Under the pieces are notes generated by a model. It searched no databases and was not told the DNA's origin. It was given only the letters and a program-made list of their open reading frames with translations. The position numbers and the translations under genes were made by a program. Positions 1-8,098 of a DNA stretch of 38,382 nucleotides are shown in pieces; the stretch's first letter is position 1; the number at the start of each line of letters is the position of its first letter. The DNA is from CAZCWX01 sp964502465 (GTDB lineage Bacteria; Desulfobacterota; Binatia; Bin18), in the NCBI GenBank assembly GCA_964502465.1, contig CAZCWX010000074.1, positions 1-38,382 on the forward strand, in the 5' to 3' direction.

Positions 1-1710
1 GATGAATCGCTGAAGGTCTATCACTTTTTCAAGGATGAATTTTTTGGCATTGAGCGCACGATCTCGCAGATCGTGCGCTACTTTCACTCGGCTTCACTTA
101 AAGGCGAGGAAAGTCGCCAGGTGTTATACTTAATGGGGCCGGTCGGTTCAGGGAAAAGCTCGCTGGTGGAGAAACTCCAGCGTGGACTGGAAGGGACCGA
201 CCCAGTCTATGCCATTGAGGGATGTCCGATGTTCGAGGAACCGTTGCATCTTATCCCGCGCCACCTGCGCAAGGAATTCGAAAAGATGCTCGGCGTGCAC
301 ATCGAAGGGGATTTATGTCCTGCTTGCCGTTTCCGGCTCAAAGAAGAATTTGGCGCTCGCTACGAAGAATACCCTATAGGGACGGTAGAATTTTCCAAAC
401 GGAATCGAAGAGGGATCGGTGTTGTCCCGCCGGTCGATCCCAACAACCAGGACACATCGGTGCTGATTGGCTCTGAGGACATTTCTAAGCTCGACCTGTA
501 CTCAGAAGGGGACCCCCGCGTCCTCGAGCTCAATGGCGCCTTTAATGTAGGCAACCGTGGCATGGTCGAGTTTATCGAAGTCTTCAAGAACGAGACGGAA
601 TACCTGCACGCGATGATCACCGCGACGCAGGAGAAGTTTATCCCGGCACCAGGACGGCATGGGACTATCTATGTCGATTCGGTGATCGTTGCTCACTCGA
701 ACGAGGCTGAGTGGCAGAAGTTCAAAGCTGACCATACGAACGAGGCGATTTTAGATCGTATCGTTGTGGTCAAGGTGCCGTACAACTTGCGTCTCTCTGA
801 AGAAGTGAAGATTTACCAGAAAATCTTGCGCAACTCTGATTTCCGTGCCCACGTTGCACCGCATACCTTAGAGATGGCGTCGATGTTCGCAGTCCTGTCG
901 CGCCTCGAGCCGACCCCCAAATGTGACCTGATGACCAAACTTCGGCTCTACAGTGGAGAAGAGGTGGTAGAGAAGGGGCGGACGAAGAAGATCAACGTCC
1001 AGGAATTGCGCGAAGAAGCGAGGCGCGAAGGTATGAATGGTATCTCCACTCGCTTCATCATGAAATCCCTTGACAATGCGCTGTCTGAGTCGGGGCGGTG
1101 CATCAACCCGATCAACGTGCGCGAAGCGTTAATCAGCATGGTGAAAGACCAGGACATCCCTGACGACGCCCGCAAGCAGTATCTCGAATTTCTCCAGGAT
1201 ACGCTGCACAAGGAATATCTGGAGCTCCTGGAAAAGGAGATTACCAAAGCCTTTGTGTATTCGTATCAAGAGCAGGCGGAGTCGTTGTTCCAAAACTATC
1301 TGGACCATGCCGAAGCATACGTCAATAAAACCAAAGTGAAGGACCGTAATACCCGCGAAGAGCTACAGCCTGACGAAGGGTTTCTCAAGTCGGTCGAAGA
1401 ACAGATCGCGATCATCGGCTCGGCTGCGGATGGATTCCGGCAGGAAGTCATTGCCTACTTATGGGCGGCTGCCCGGCGTGGCGAAAAAGTATCGTATCAA
1501 AGCTACGAGCCGCTCAAAGAGGCAATTGAAAAGAAGCTCATGAGTTCTGTGCGCGACATTAGCCGGGTTATTACCAAAGCGCGCACGCGGGACGAAGAAC
1601 AGGTTTCCAAGTATGGTGTCATGGTCCAGAACCTGCTCGACAACGGCTATTGTGAATACTGTGTAGACGTCGTACTGAAGTACGCAGCAAACAACCTCTG
1701 GAAGGATTAA
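1..1710 (+). CDS. prkA: PrkA-family serine protein kinase (YeaG-like), 5' end cut off by the window
   Basis: The frame is open from base 1, so the gene starts upstream; 569 residues are visible against about 640 in E. coli YeaG, so roughly the first 70 are missing. A Walker A loop, GPVGSGKSS, lies at visible residues 46-54. It is followed by the PrkA AAA-like domain with a CPAC-type cysteine pair near residue 107 and then the C-terminal PrkA kinase region. The family is a cytoplasmic Ser/Thr protein kinase of stationary phase, nitrogen starvation or sporulation. The next two genes are yeaH and spoVR, the classic three-gene partnership, which strongly supports the call. A GTG at 73 could be read as a start, but it would remove residues conserved in the family, so I treat the gene as partial. 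Confidence 0.95.
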   Translation, partial: DESLKVYHFFKDEFFGIERTISQIVRYFHSASLKGEESRQVLYLMGPVGSGKSSLVEKLQRGLEGTDPVYAIEGCPMFEEPLHLIPRHLRKEFEKMLGVHIEGDLCPACRFRLKEEFGARYEEYPIGTVEFSKRNRRGIGVVPPVDPNNQDTSVLIGSEDISKLDLYSEGDPRVLELNGAFNVGNRGMVEFIEVFKNETEYLHAMITATQEKFIPAPGRHGTIYVDSVIVAHSNEAEWQKFKADHTNEAILDRIVVVKVPYNLRLSEEVKIYQKILRNSDFRAHVAPHTLEMASMFAVLSRLEPTPKCDLMTKLRLYSGEEVVEKGRTKKINVQELREEARREGMNGISTRFIMKSLDNALSESGRCINPINVREALISMVKDQDIPDDARKQYLEFLQDTLHKEYLELLEKEITKAFVYSYQEQAESLFQNYLDHAEAYVNKTKVKDRNTREELQPDEGFLKSVEEQIAIIGSAADGFRQEVIAYLWAAARRGEKVSYQSYEPLKEAIEKKLMSSVRDISRVITKARTRDEEQVSKYGVMVQNLLDNGYCEYCVDVVLKYAANNLWKD

Positions 1711-1800
1711 ACGACCCTGCCCTTCTTGTTTCCACCTCTAGACCTCGGGGAGTTTATTTGCCCCCATAGCGAGGGAAGGCATGAGGGGCTGGAGCGAGCA

Positions 1801-3036
1801 GTGGTAAAAGCTATGCCAGAAACGATCTTTCGCCCTTATTCTTCATCTGATTCCTTGCGCTCGGACCGCAGCGCTGGCGACCGCCAGCGCCATCGTCAGA
1901 AAGTGCGCGAGGCCATTCGGGAAAACATTACCGATTTGATTGCCGAGGAGTCCATCATCGGCAAAGACAAAGACAAGATCATCAAAGTGCCTATCCGCGG
2001 AGTTAAAGAATACCGTTTCATCTATGGCGAGAACACCCCTGGTGTGGGCCAGGGAGATGGCAATTCCCAACCTGGCCAGGTACTTGAGAGGACCCAGGGG
2101 GAAGGGCGAGGGCAGGGGCAAGATAAAGCTGGCGATCAGCCTGGGGTAGACTACTATGAGACCGATGTCACACTAGAAGAATTGATCGAGATCATGTTCG
2201 AGGATCTGGAATTGCCGGACATGGAACGCAAAATCTTGCGCCAGGTCATGTCCGAGCGCTTGAGTAAACGCAAAGGCTATCGGCGGGCCGGTATCCGAGT
2301 TCGCCTTGATAAGAAGCGTACTGCCGTCTCGCGGATTCGGCGGCGGCTCGCCGTGGAGCGGCGCGACCGCGTGGCCGGGGAAGAGCGGGACGAGGATAGA
2401 CGCTTCCCTTTTCACAAGGATGACATGATCTACCGCCACACGGTCGAGGACGTTCGGCCGGAGTCGAATGCCGTTGTTGTCTGTATCATGGACACGTCTG
2501 GTTCGATGGACACGATGAAGAAGTACTTGGCGCGCAGCTTCTTTTTCCTTTTGTATCAGTTTGTGAGGACGAAATATCAAAATGTCGAGATTGTTTTCAT
2601 CGCGCACCACACGGAAGGACGTGAGGTAACGGAAGAGGAGTTTTTCTACAAAGGGGAATCTGGCGGCACTTTCATCTCCTCCGGCTATAACAAAGCCATT
2701 GATATCATTCAGGAGCGTTACCATCCTGCGCTTTGGAACGTGTATGCCTTTCACTGTTCCGATGGAGACAACTTTGAGTCCGATAACCCCGCAACGTTAA
2801 AGGCGGCGAAGCAAATCTGTGAAATGTGTAACCTTTTTGGCTATGGAGAAATCAAACCCTTGGGATCGCGCTACTATGAGAGCTCGATGCTCAACATCTT
2901 CCGTCGTCTTGAAGTCGATAACTTCCAAACTGTGTTAATCGAGCGCAAGGAAGACATCTGGCCGAGCTTTAAAGCCTTTATGGCAAAAGAACGGCCACGA
3001 GAGGGAACGGTTGCAACCGAAACCGCACCGCAGTAG
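1801..3036 (+). CDS. yeaH: YeaH/DUF444 family VWA-domain protein
   Basis: The product is about 411 residues, close to E. coli YeaH (427). The N-terminal half is charged and rich in R, D and G. A von Willebrand factor A domain follows, with a MIDAS motif DTSGSMD starting at residue 231 and a later SGGTFISSG and HCSDGDN, which fit the remaining metal-binding loops. I chose the GTG at 1801 because GGAG at 1791-1794 sits six bases upstream; an in-frame ATG at 1813 is the alternative. In-frame reading extends back to a TTG at 1726, but that has no visible ribosome site. The gene follows prkA by about 90 bases and precedes spoVR, and the family is thought to act with the PrkA kinase in stress or starvation responses. 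The molecular function is not established. Confidence 0.93.
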   Translation: MVKAMPETIFRPYSSSDSLRSDRSAGDRQRHRQKVREAIRENITDLIAEESIIGKDKDKIIKVPIRGVKEYRFIYGENTPGVGQGDGNSQPGQVLERTQGEGRGQGQDKAGDQPGVDYYETDVTLEELIEIMFEDLELPDMERKILRQVMSERLSKRKGYRRAGIRVRLDKKRTAVSRIRRRLAVERRDRVAGEERDEDRRFPFHKDDMIYRHTVEDVRPESNAVVVCIMDTSGSMDTMKKYLARSFFFLLYQFVRTKYQNVEIVFIAHHTEGREVTEEEFFYKGESGGTFISSGYNKAIDIIQERYHPALWNVYAFHCSDGDNFESDNPATLKAAKQICEMCNLFGYGEIKPLGSRYYESSMLNIFRRLEVDNFQTVLIERKEDIWPSFKAFMAKERPREGTVATETAPQ

Positions 3037-3081
3037 GCGGCGTTACAGCACCTTGCTGCGGTAGGAGAATACGAGCGACGT

Positions 3082-4512
3082 ATGGCAGACTGGGATGTCA
3101 AAGATCTCGAATATTGGGATGAGAAAATCAGAGAGAAGGTCGAGGAGTTCGGCCTTTTCTGTTACCCGCAGGAATTTGAAGTTTGTGACCATTTTCAGAT
3201 GCTAAGCGCCATGGCGTACTCGGGTATGCCCTCCCACTACCCACATTGGTCCTATGGGAAAGCATACGAGAAGACCAAAACTCTCTATGATTATGGCGTA
3301 TCCGGTCTTCCGTATGAGATGGTCATCAATGCGAACCCTGCCTTGGCCTATCTCATGCGCGACAACTCGCTGTGTTTACAAATCCTCACGATCGCGCATG
3401 TGTACGGGCACAACGACTTCTTCAGAAATAACTTCACTTTTCAGAGTACCCGGGCTGACCTGACGCTGAACGTGTTTAAGATTCATGCGGATCGGGTGCG
3501 CCGATACGTTGAAGATCCGTCAATCGGCATAGACAAAATCGAACCCCTTTTTGATGCTGGGCATGCCCTCTCCCTCCAATGCCGTCGCAACTTGGCCATG
3601 AAGAAATTGTCTCCTCAAGAGGAGCGCAAGCGACTGCTTGAGGCAGCTCAACCGGCGGCGGACCCCTTTCAGCGGGTGCATCGCCGGCAGGAGTATACTC
3701 CCCCGGACCTGAACAAGGTTCCGCTCTCCCCGGAGGAAGATATTCTCCTGTTCATCCGTGACCACAATCCGTATCTCAGCGAATGGGAGAAAGATCTGCT
3801 CACGATTGTTCACGAGGAGGCACAGTATTTCATCCCGCAAATCGAAACGAAAATCATGAATGAAGGCTGGGCCAGCTATTGGCACCGTGAAATTCTCAAC
3901 AGCCTCCATTTGCCGCAGGAACTGCAGTTGGAATTTTTAGTACGTCATAATCAGGTGGTTCGGCCATTTCCGCGTGGTCTCAATCCCTATTATCTGGGAC
4001 TCAAGCTGTGGGACGACATTAAGCGGCGACACGATGATCCTACCCCAGAAGAAATAGAAAAATATGGCACGCCGACTAAACCCGGCACGCAGGCGATTTT
4101 CGAGGCGCGTGAGGTGGACCGTGACGTTTCGTTTCTGCGTCGCTTCCTTACTGAAGAGATGATGCGCGAAATGGATATGTTCCAGTACGAGCCGCGTGGA
4201 GATGAAGTGGTCGTATCTAAAGTGTCGGATAAAGAGGGCTGGCGTGAAGTAAAAGAAACGCTACTCAAGAATGTAGGGATGGGCGGGATTCCGGTCATCA
4301 AAATTGAAGATGCCGACTACAACCACAATCGTGTCTTGTATGTGAAGCACTACCATGATGGTCGCGACCTGCAACTGGAATATGCTGAACGGACCCTGTC
4401 GTATCTCCACCAGTTATGGGGTCATGAGGTGATCCTAGAGACTGCAGTCAACGGCAAAAAAGCGCTCCTTTCGTATAGTGAGAAAGGGTTTGCCACCAAG
4501 CCGCTGAAATAG
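3082..4512 (+). CDS. spoVR: SpoVR-family protein (YcgB-like)
   Basis: The product is 476 residues and shows the family blocks: an N-terminal region with SHYPHWSYGKAYEK, then IAHVYGHNDFF, and a central EGWASYWHRE motif rich in His and Glu. In Bacillus SpoVR is needed for spore cortex formation; in Gram-negative bacteria the homologue YcgB belongs to the PrkA/YeaH stress module and has no known enzymatic activity. The conserved His/Glu pairs suggest metal binding, which is inference. It is the last gene of the operon: 45 bases separate it from yeaH, and a heptamer repeat plus strong hairpin follow immediately. There is no sign of sporulation genes here, so the stress-module reading is preferred. 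Confidence 0.95.
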   Translation: MADWDVKDLEYWDEKIREKVEEFGLFCYPQEFEVCDHFQMLSAMAYSGMPSHYPHWSYGKAYEKTKTLYDYGVSGLPYEMVINANPALAYLMRDNSLCLQILTIAHVYGHNDFFRNNFTFQSTRADLTLNVFKIHADRVRRYVEDPSIGIDKIEPLFDAGHALSLQCRRNLAMKKLSPQEERKRLLEAAQPAADPFQRVHRRQEYTPPDLNKVPLSPEEDILLFIRDHNPYLSEWEKDLLTIVHEEAQYFIPQIETKIMNEGWASYWHREILNSLHLPQELQLEFLVRHNQVVRPFPRGLNPYYLGLKLWDDIKRRHDDPTPEEIEKYGTPTKPGTQAIFEAREVDRDVSFLRRFLTEEMMREMDMFQYEPRGDEVVVSKVSDKEGWREVKETLLKNVGMGGIPVIKIEDADYNHNRVLYVKHYHDGRDLQLEYAERTLSYLHQLWGHEVILETAVNGKKALLSYSEKGFATKPLK

Positions 4513-4514
4513 CC

Positions 4515-4542
4515 GTCAGCTCTCAGCGATCAGCTATGAGTA
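4515..4542 (+). repeat. heptanucleotide repeat run after spoVR
   Basis: Consecutive 7-mers read GTCAGCT, CTCAGCG, ATCAGCT, then a decayed ATGAGTA, i.e. NTCAGCN in a strict 7-base period directly after the stop codon. A similar degenerate TCAGC-containing stretch follows argG near 19028-19055, and other heptamer runs flank dapF. Confidence 0.55.
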
Positions 4543-4565
4543 AGGCGGGCACTGCCTGCCTTACT
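4539..4565 (+). terminator. 12-bp stem-loop downstream of the prkA-yeaH-spoVR operon
   Basis: The left arm at 4539-4550 pairs with the right arm at 4554-4565 over 12 positions, with one G-U wobble and a 3-base loop ACT. It lies 27 bases after the spoVR stop. The following bases are CCTCTCG, not a U-tract, so it is either a Rho-assisted 3' end or an mRNA-stabilising hairpin. The rest of 4566-4754 shows no gene that I can support. Confidence 0.5.
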
Positions 4566-4754
4566 CCTCTCGACCATCCCCACCGATTTTGCAGACCTTT
4601 CGTTGAGCGCTTCATGTCGTTCATGCTCACAGAAAAGCTCTGTTCCGCCGGTTGGCTTCCTTCTCGCTTGAGAATGCTGCTATCCTGGTAGTAAACTTGT
4701 TGTTTTCGTTTGCGTGGATTTGCCACCAAAGATCGAGGTGAAATCTATGTCTCT

Positions 4755-4774
4755 ACAAGACAAACTTGTCCTGT
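4755..4774. promoter_or_regulatory. inverted repeat upstream of the astA-like gene (possible operator)
   Basis: ACAAGACAA and TTGTCCTGT form arms of 9 bases, 8 of them complementary, around a 2-base centre; the inner GACAA/TTGTC arms are perfect. It lies 55 bases upstream of the chosen astA-like start, within a 317-base stretch that otherwise holds only the spoVR 3' hairpin. A regulator site is plausible but not shown. Confidence 0.3.
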
Positions 4775-4829
4775 GAGCGTCAGATCCATGCGTTAACCTG
4801 CGGTGCAGAAAACAGCGGAAGAAATAATC

Positions 4830-5945
4830 ATGCCTTCAATGAATGAATCTTCTTCTTATGGTTCGTCTATCACGTCGCTTCCTGGGCAAGCGCCGGCGAA
4901 AAATTCCGTTTCGCCAGTTCCATTTCTGCTGCGTGAAGCTACCCTTGCAGATATGTCTCATATCCTGCGCCTTGCGCGGGTGCTAGACTCAATCAATCTG
5001 CCAACCGAAGAGGATGACCTCGCGACCCTCATTCAGCAGTCGGTCTTCTCATTTCGTGGGCAGATCCAGGACCGGCAAACCAGTGCATACCTCTTTGTGC
5101 TCGAAGACCTGGCCACCTGCGGTATTGCCGGGACCGCTATGCTCATTGCCAAACACGGGACCCCTGAGTCACCTCACTACTATTTAGAGATGGCTACGGA
5201 TCAACGGTACTCGAAGACCCTCAAGCGAATGTTCCACCATACGTATTTGACCCTCCGCCGTAACCTTGACGGCCCGACCGAAGTTGGAGGACTCATCGTT
5301 GATCCTGCTTTCCGCCAGAACCCGGCCAAGATCGGCAAGCAATTATCCTTTGTCCGTTTTCTCTATCTGGCGCTGTATCCTGACCGGTTTGAGGGCGAAG
5401 TCCTGGCTGAGATGCTGCCGCCGTTGCTGGACAATAAGGAGAATTTGTTCTGGGATTGCTACGGCAAGCGGGTCACTGGGCTTAGTTTCCGTGCAGCCGA
5501 TAAGCTCAGTACAAAGGACAAAGAATTTATCGATGCCCTTTTTCCTTCGATTCCCATCTATACGTGTATGCTACCAGTCGAGGTGCAAGAGCAGATTGCC
5601 AAGGTCGGTCCTGAAACTGAGGGAGCAGTCCACCTCCTGGAAAAAATCGGATTGCGTTTTCTCGGTCATGTCGATCCCTTTGATGCAGGCCCCTACTACG
5701 GTGGTAAGGTCGAAGATATCCTGTTAGTCCAGCAATTTTGTCGCTATCAGGTTGTTTCTGACCGAGACGAACGAGAAGAAACTTCCCAAGAAGATCTTCT
5801 CATTGGTTGGGAAGGGACCAAGGGATTCTGTGCCGCACGAATCAAGGCTCGACCTGAAGCGGATCTTTTGTTGTGTCCGGCTGATACGCTACAGGCGCTT
5901 GCTTTACAAGATGGGATGGAGGTGGGAGCAGTCCCGTTCCTGTGA
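4830..5945 (+). CDS. astA: arginine/ornithine N-succinyltransferase family protein (AstA-like)
   Basis: The product is 371 residues (E. coli AstA has 344). After about 30 low-complexity residues it begins with a GNAT-like block, PFLLREATLADMSHILRLA. Further on come family landmarks: EVGGLIVDPAFRQNP, GKQLSFVRFLYLAL, and FWDCYGKRVTGLSF. AstA moves succinyl from succinyl-CoA to the alpha-amino group of arginine, the first step of the ammonia-producing AST pathway. I chose ATG 4830 because GGAAG (4817-4821) sits eight bases upstream; a GTG at 4803 in frame is weaker. The stop overlaps or abuts the next gene, a Cys-type amidinotransferase-superfamily enzyme, so the two are probably co-translated. 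The other ast genes (astB, C, D, E) are not in the window. Exact substrate is inferred. Confidence 0.82.
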   Translation: MPSMNESSSYGSSITSLPGQAPAKNSVSPVPFLLREATLADMSHILRLARVLDSINLPTEEDDLATLIQQSVFSFRGQIQDRQTSAYLFVLEDLATCGIAGTAMLIAKHGTPESPHYYLEMATDQRYSKTLKRMFHHTYLTLRRNLDGPTEVGGLIVDPAFRQNPAKIGKQLSFVRFLYLALYPDRFEGEVLAEMLPPLLDNKENLFWDCYGKRVTGLSFRAADKLSTKDKEFIDALFPSIPIYTCMLPVEVQEQIAKVGPETEGAVHLLEKIGLRFLGHVDPFDAGPYYGGKVEDILLVQQFCRYQVVSDRDEREETSQEDLLIGWEGTKGFCAARIKARPEADLLLCPADTLQALALQDGMEVGAVPFL

Positions 5946-5950
5946 GAGGG

Positions 5951-6967
5951 ATGATGGGTACCCGTGTTGTCCTCATGGGAGATCCGACGTACTTCTCGAT
6001 TCGAGCTGGCGCGAATCCCCACACGCGCACAGCCTGGGGATGGCGGAGGAGTGTCGATCGCAATAAAGCCATTGGTCAATGGCATGCCTTCGCTCGGTTG
6101 TTGGGAGACTTTGGGGTACGTGTCCTCGTCGTGCCGCCTGATCCGACGCTCACCGGTCTGGTCTATCCTGCGAATGCCGGGTTTCTCTTTCCTCTGGATA
6201 CGGCCGTCTCTGTACAGCACAAAACCTTTTATCTGGCCAATCTTCTCCCTGCGCGAGCCGCAGAGCAGCCGGTCTATGAGCAGTTTCTTGAACGTTGTGG
6301 TTTTCGCACTGCCCATCTGCAGTCTCGGTTTGAGGGCGAGGCGGACTTTTTTCCAGTCGGGCAACGCTATCTCTTTACCTACGGCCGTGTCGAGGCTCAG
6401 CGCTACCGCTTTCGTTTCGGGATACCTCCCTATGAGAGAGTCTATGGCTTTCGCTCAGAAATGGGGGCGCTGGCTGAACTCCAGCAGATTGTTGTTGATC
6501 GAGAAATCATTCCGCTTGAGTTGCGCGACGAGGCGTACTACCACGGAGATACCGCGCTGTGTGCATTTGGTCCTGAGCGGTGCTTCCTCCTTGTCTATCT
6601 TGACGCGCTGGTGCCAACCGCGGCTGAGCGGCTACGGCTGCTATTGAAAGATAACCTTATCCCTCTAAGCGCAGCGGATGCATCTCTCTATGCGGCCAAC
6701 TCATTTACCCTCACGCGAGACGGACAGTTTTTCTTGTTTATGCCCTCTGGAGTGAGTGAAACGCTTCAGGCGCGGATACGCGAGCGGGAAGTAAAGCCTC
6801 TGGTGATTGACGTGTCTGAGTTTTTGCGCAAGGGAGGAGGGGCGGTGAAATGTATGATTGGCGACCTTGGACCAGATGACGAAACCGGGCTGACTCCTGA
6901 ACAGCAGGCGTTTCGCCGTGAACGAGATTATCAAACGCTTTTCTCTGCCAGGGAAGAGCATCTATAA
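5951..6967 (+). CDS. amidinotransferase/DDAH-superfamily hydrolase (arginine- or succinylarginine-type)
   Basis: The product is 338 residues of the guanidine-modifying fold. The catalytic set is visible: E128/E130 and D132 in FEGEADFF, H198 and D200 in YYHGDTALC, and the nucleophile C301 in GGAVKCMIGDLGP. Such Cys-His-Glu enzymes hydrolyse or transfer guanidino groups (arginine deiminase, dimethylarginine dimethylaminohydrolase, amidinotransferases, and succinylarginine dihydrolase AstB in a distant branch). It follows the astA-like gene without a gap, which suggests that its substrate may be succinylarginine or arginine; this is inference. The start is uncertain: GTG 5942 overlaps the previous stop, and ATG 5951 or ATG 5954 follow a GAGAGGG. 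It does not look like a classic AstB, which is longer and has different surrounding motifs. Confidence 0.83.
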   Translation: MMGTRVVLMGDPTYFSIRAGANPHTRTAWGWRRSVDRNKAIGQWHAFARLLGDFGVRVLVVPPDPTLTGLVYPANAGFLFPLDTAVSVQHKTFYLANLLPARAAEQPVYEQFLERCGFRTAHLQSRFEGEADFFPVGQRYLFTYGRVEAQRYRFRFGIPPYERVYGFRSEMGALAELQQIVVDREIIPLELRDEAYYHGDTALCAFGPERCFLLVYLDALVPTAAERLRLLLKDNLIPLSAADASLYAANSFTLTRDGQFFLFMPSGVSETLQARIREREVKPLVIDVSEFLRKGGGAVKCMIGDLGPDDETGLTPEQQAFRRERDYQTLFSAREEHL

Positions 6968-6989
6968 TGGAGAAAAGGAGGAGGCGACT

Positions 6990-7376
6990 ATGCCAATCTA
7001 TGAGTATCGGTGTAACAAATGTAACAAGAAAGTGTCGGTGCTGACTTTACGGGTGAGTGAGGTTGTTGATCCCGAGTGTGACCGCTGTAGCAGCAAAAAC
7101 CTCTCTCGCTTGATGTCACGATTTGCTATGGTCAAGTCTGATGAAGCCCGGCTTGATGCGCTTGCTGACCCGAGCAGCCTTTCTGGCCTGGACGACAATG
7201 ATCCCAAGAGCATGGCTCGCTGGATGCGCAAGATGGGGAAGGAACTGGGAGACGAATTCAATGGCGAAGATTTCAACCAGATGGTTGAGGAAATGGAAGC
7301 TGGGAATATGCCGGATGGGGAAGGTGGTATGGGCGGCGGGGATGACCTCAGCGAAGGAGGGGACGACCTTGACTGA
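6990..7376 (+). CDS. FmdB-type zinc-ribbon protein
   Basis: The product is 128 residues. It opens with MPIYEYRCNKC, the typical FmdB/CxxC_CXXC_SSSS start, with zinc ligands C8, C11, C30 and C33. The rest is an acidic tail ending in repeated GG and DD residues. ATG 6990 follows a strong AAAGGAGGAGG, which decides the start over an in-frame upstream codon. Family members are small putative regulators of unknown role; the founding one lies by formamidase/amidase genes. Here it follows the AstA/amidinohydrolase pair by 22 bases and could be part of that operon. The acidic C-terminal half has no recognisable domain. Confidence 0.85.
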   Translation: MPIYEYRCNKCNKKVSVLTLRVSEVVDPECDRCSSKNLSRLMSRFAMVKSDEARLDALADPSSLSGLDDNDPKSMARWMRKMGKELGDEFNGEDFNQMVEEMEAGNMPDGEGGMGGGDDLSEGGDDLD

Positions 7377-7418
7377 GTGTCGCAAAAGTATATGGGTGCA
7401 CAAACATGAGCCCCTAAA

Positions 7419-7898
7419 TTATACTAATTCTAACAATACCACTGCCTCAGACATCATGCCTTCTTCACGGCCGATACACCCTAACTTCTCCCCGGTTGTG
7501 GCCTTGAGGTTTACGGCTATCGGTTCCACTTCAAGCACTGCAGCGAGTCGTTTCTGCATGGCCTCACGATGTGGTGCGAGCTTAGGCTTCTCTGCCAGGA
7601 TTGTGAGATCGGCATTCCCAACTCGAAACCCCCGCGCTTTCACCAGTTCCATCACCATTCGTAACAGTTCAATACTTGAAGCTCCCTTATAGCGTGGATC
7701 AGAGTCTGGGAAATGGCGGCCGATATCCCCTTCGCCGATTGCCCCTAACAAAGCGTTACTGAGTGCATGGCAGACCACATCTGCGTCCGAGTGACCCAAG
7801 AGACCTTTCTCCCAAGGGATCTCCACCCCCCCAAGAATCAGCTTATGCCCCGGTACTAGCCGGTGAATATCGATACCGTGACCAATACGAAAGCTCAT
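7419..7898 (-). CDS. ispF: 2-C-methyl-D-erythritol 2,4-cyclodiphosphate synthase
   Basis: The product is 159 residues, the normal length for IspF. It shows the metal-binding D10-x-H12, the LGHSDADV motif at 35-42 with H44 after it, FPDSD, and the C-terminal ATTGEKLGCIGREEG. IspF converts CDP-methylerythritol 2-phosphate into the cyclic diphosphate with release of CMP in the MEP isoprenoid pathway; it is a cytoplasmic homotrimer using zinc and magnesium. The gene stands alone on the minus strand, convergent with the FmdB gene (42 bases between stops). The usual partner ispD is not seen here. Confidence 0.97.
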   Translation of the reverse strand: MSFRIGHGIDIHRLVPGHKLILGGVEIPWEKGLLGHSDADVVCHALSNALLGAIGEGDIGRHFPDSDPRYKGASSIELLRMVMELVKARGFRVGNADLTILAEKPKLAPHREAMQKRLAAVLEVEPIAVNLKATTGEKLGCIGREEGMMSEAVVLLELV

Positions 7899-7925
7899 GT
7901 GCGCTATCCTAGCGAGTTTTTTCGA

Positions 7926-7956
7926 GAAAAATAGAGTCAGAAAAAATAGAGTCAGA
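7926..7956. repeat. tandem 14/15-bp repeat upstream of ispF
   Basis: GAAAAATAGAGTCA at 7926-7939 is repeated, with one extra A, from 7940 on. It lies about 30 bases upstream of the ispF start. No function is evident; the stretch from 7957 to 8098 holds nothing else that I can support. Confidence 0.5.
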
Positions 7957-8098
7957 TTTGAGTGCCGTTGGCTCTACGCTCAGGAAGTCCCTCAGGATGC
8001 AATGGTGCGCTGTGGCGCTCCTCAGAGGGCCATGTTGCTTGGGCGGCTTCATTCAAGGCTAACCTTGCGTGATTGGGATATATCTGGAAGGAAGATAG

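Noticed and set aside
2173..2754. Long antisense frame (193 codons) opposite yeaH
   Set aside because: It lies wholly inside a well-supported gene and has no family features; it is a shadow of codon bias.
4539..4565. Calling the spoVR 3' hairpin a classic intrinsic terminator
   Set aside because: The stem is strong but no U-tract follows; listed only as a terminator-like hairpin.
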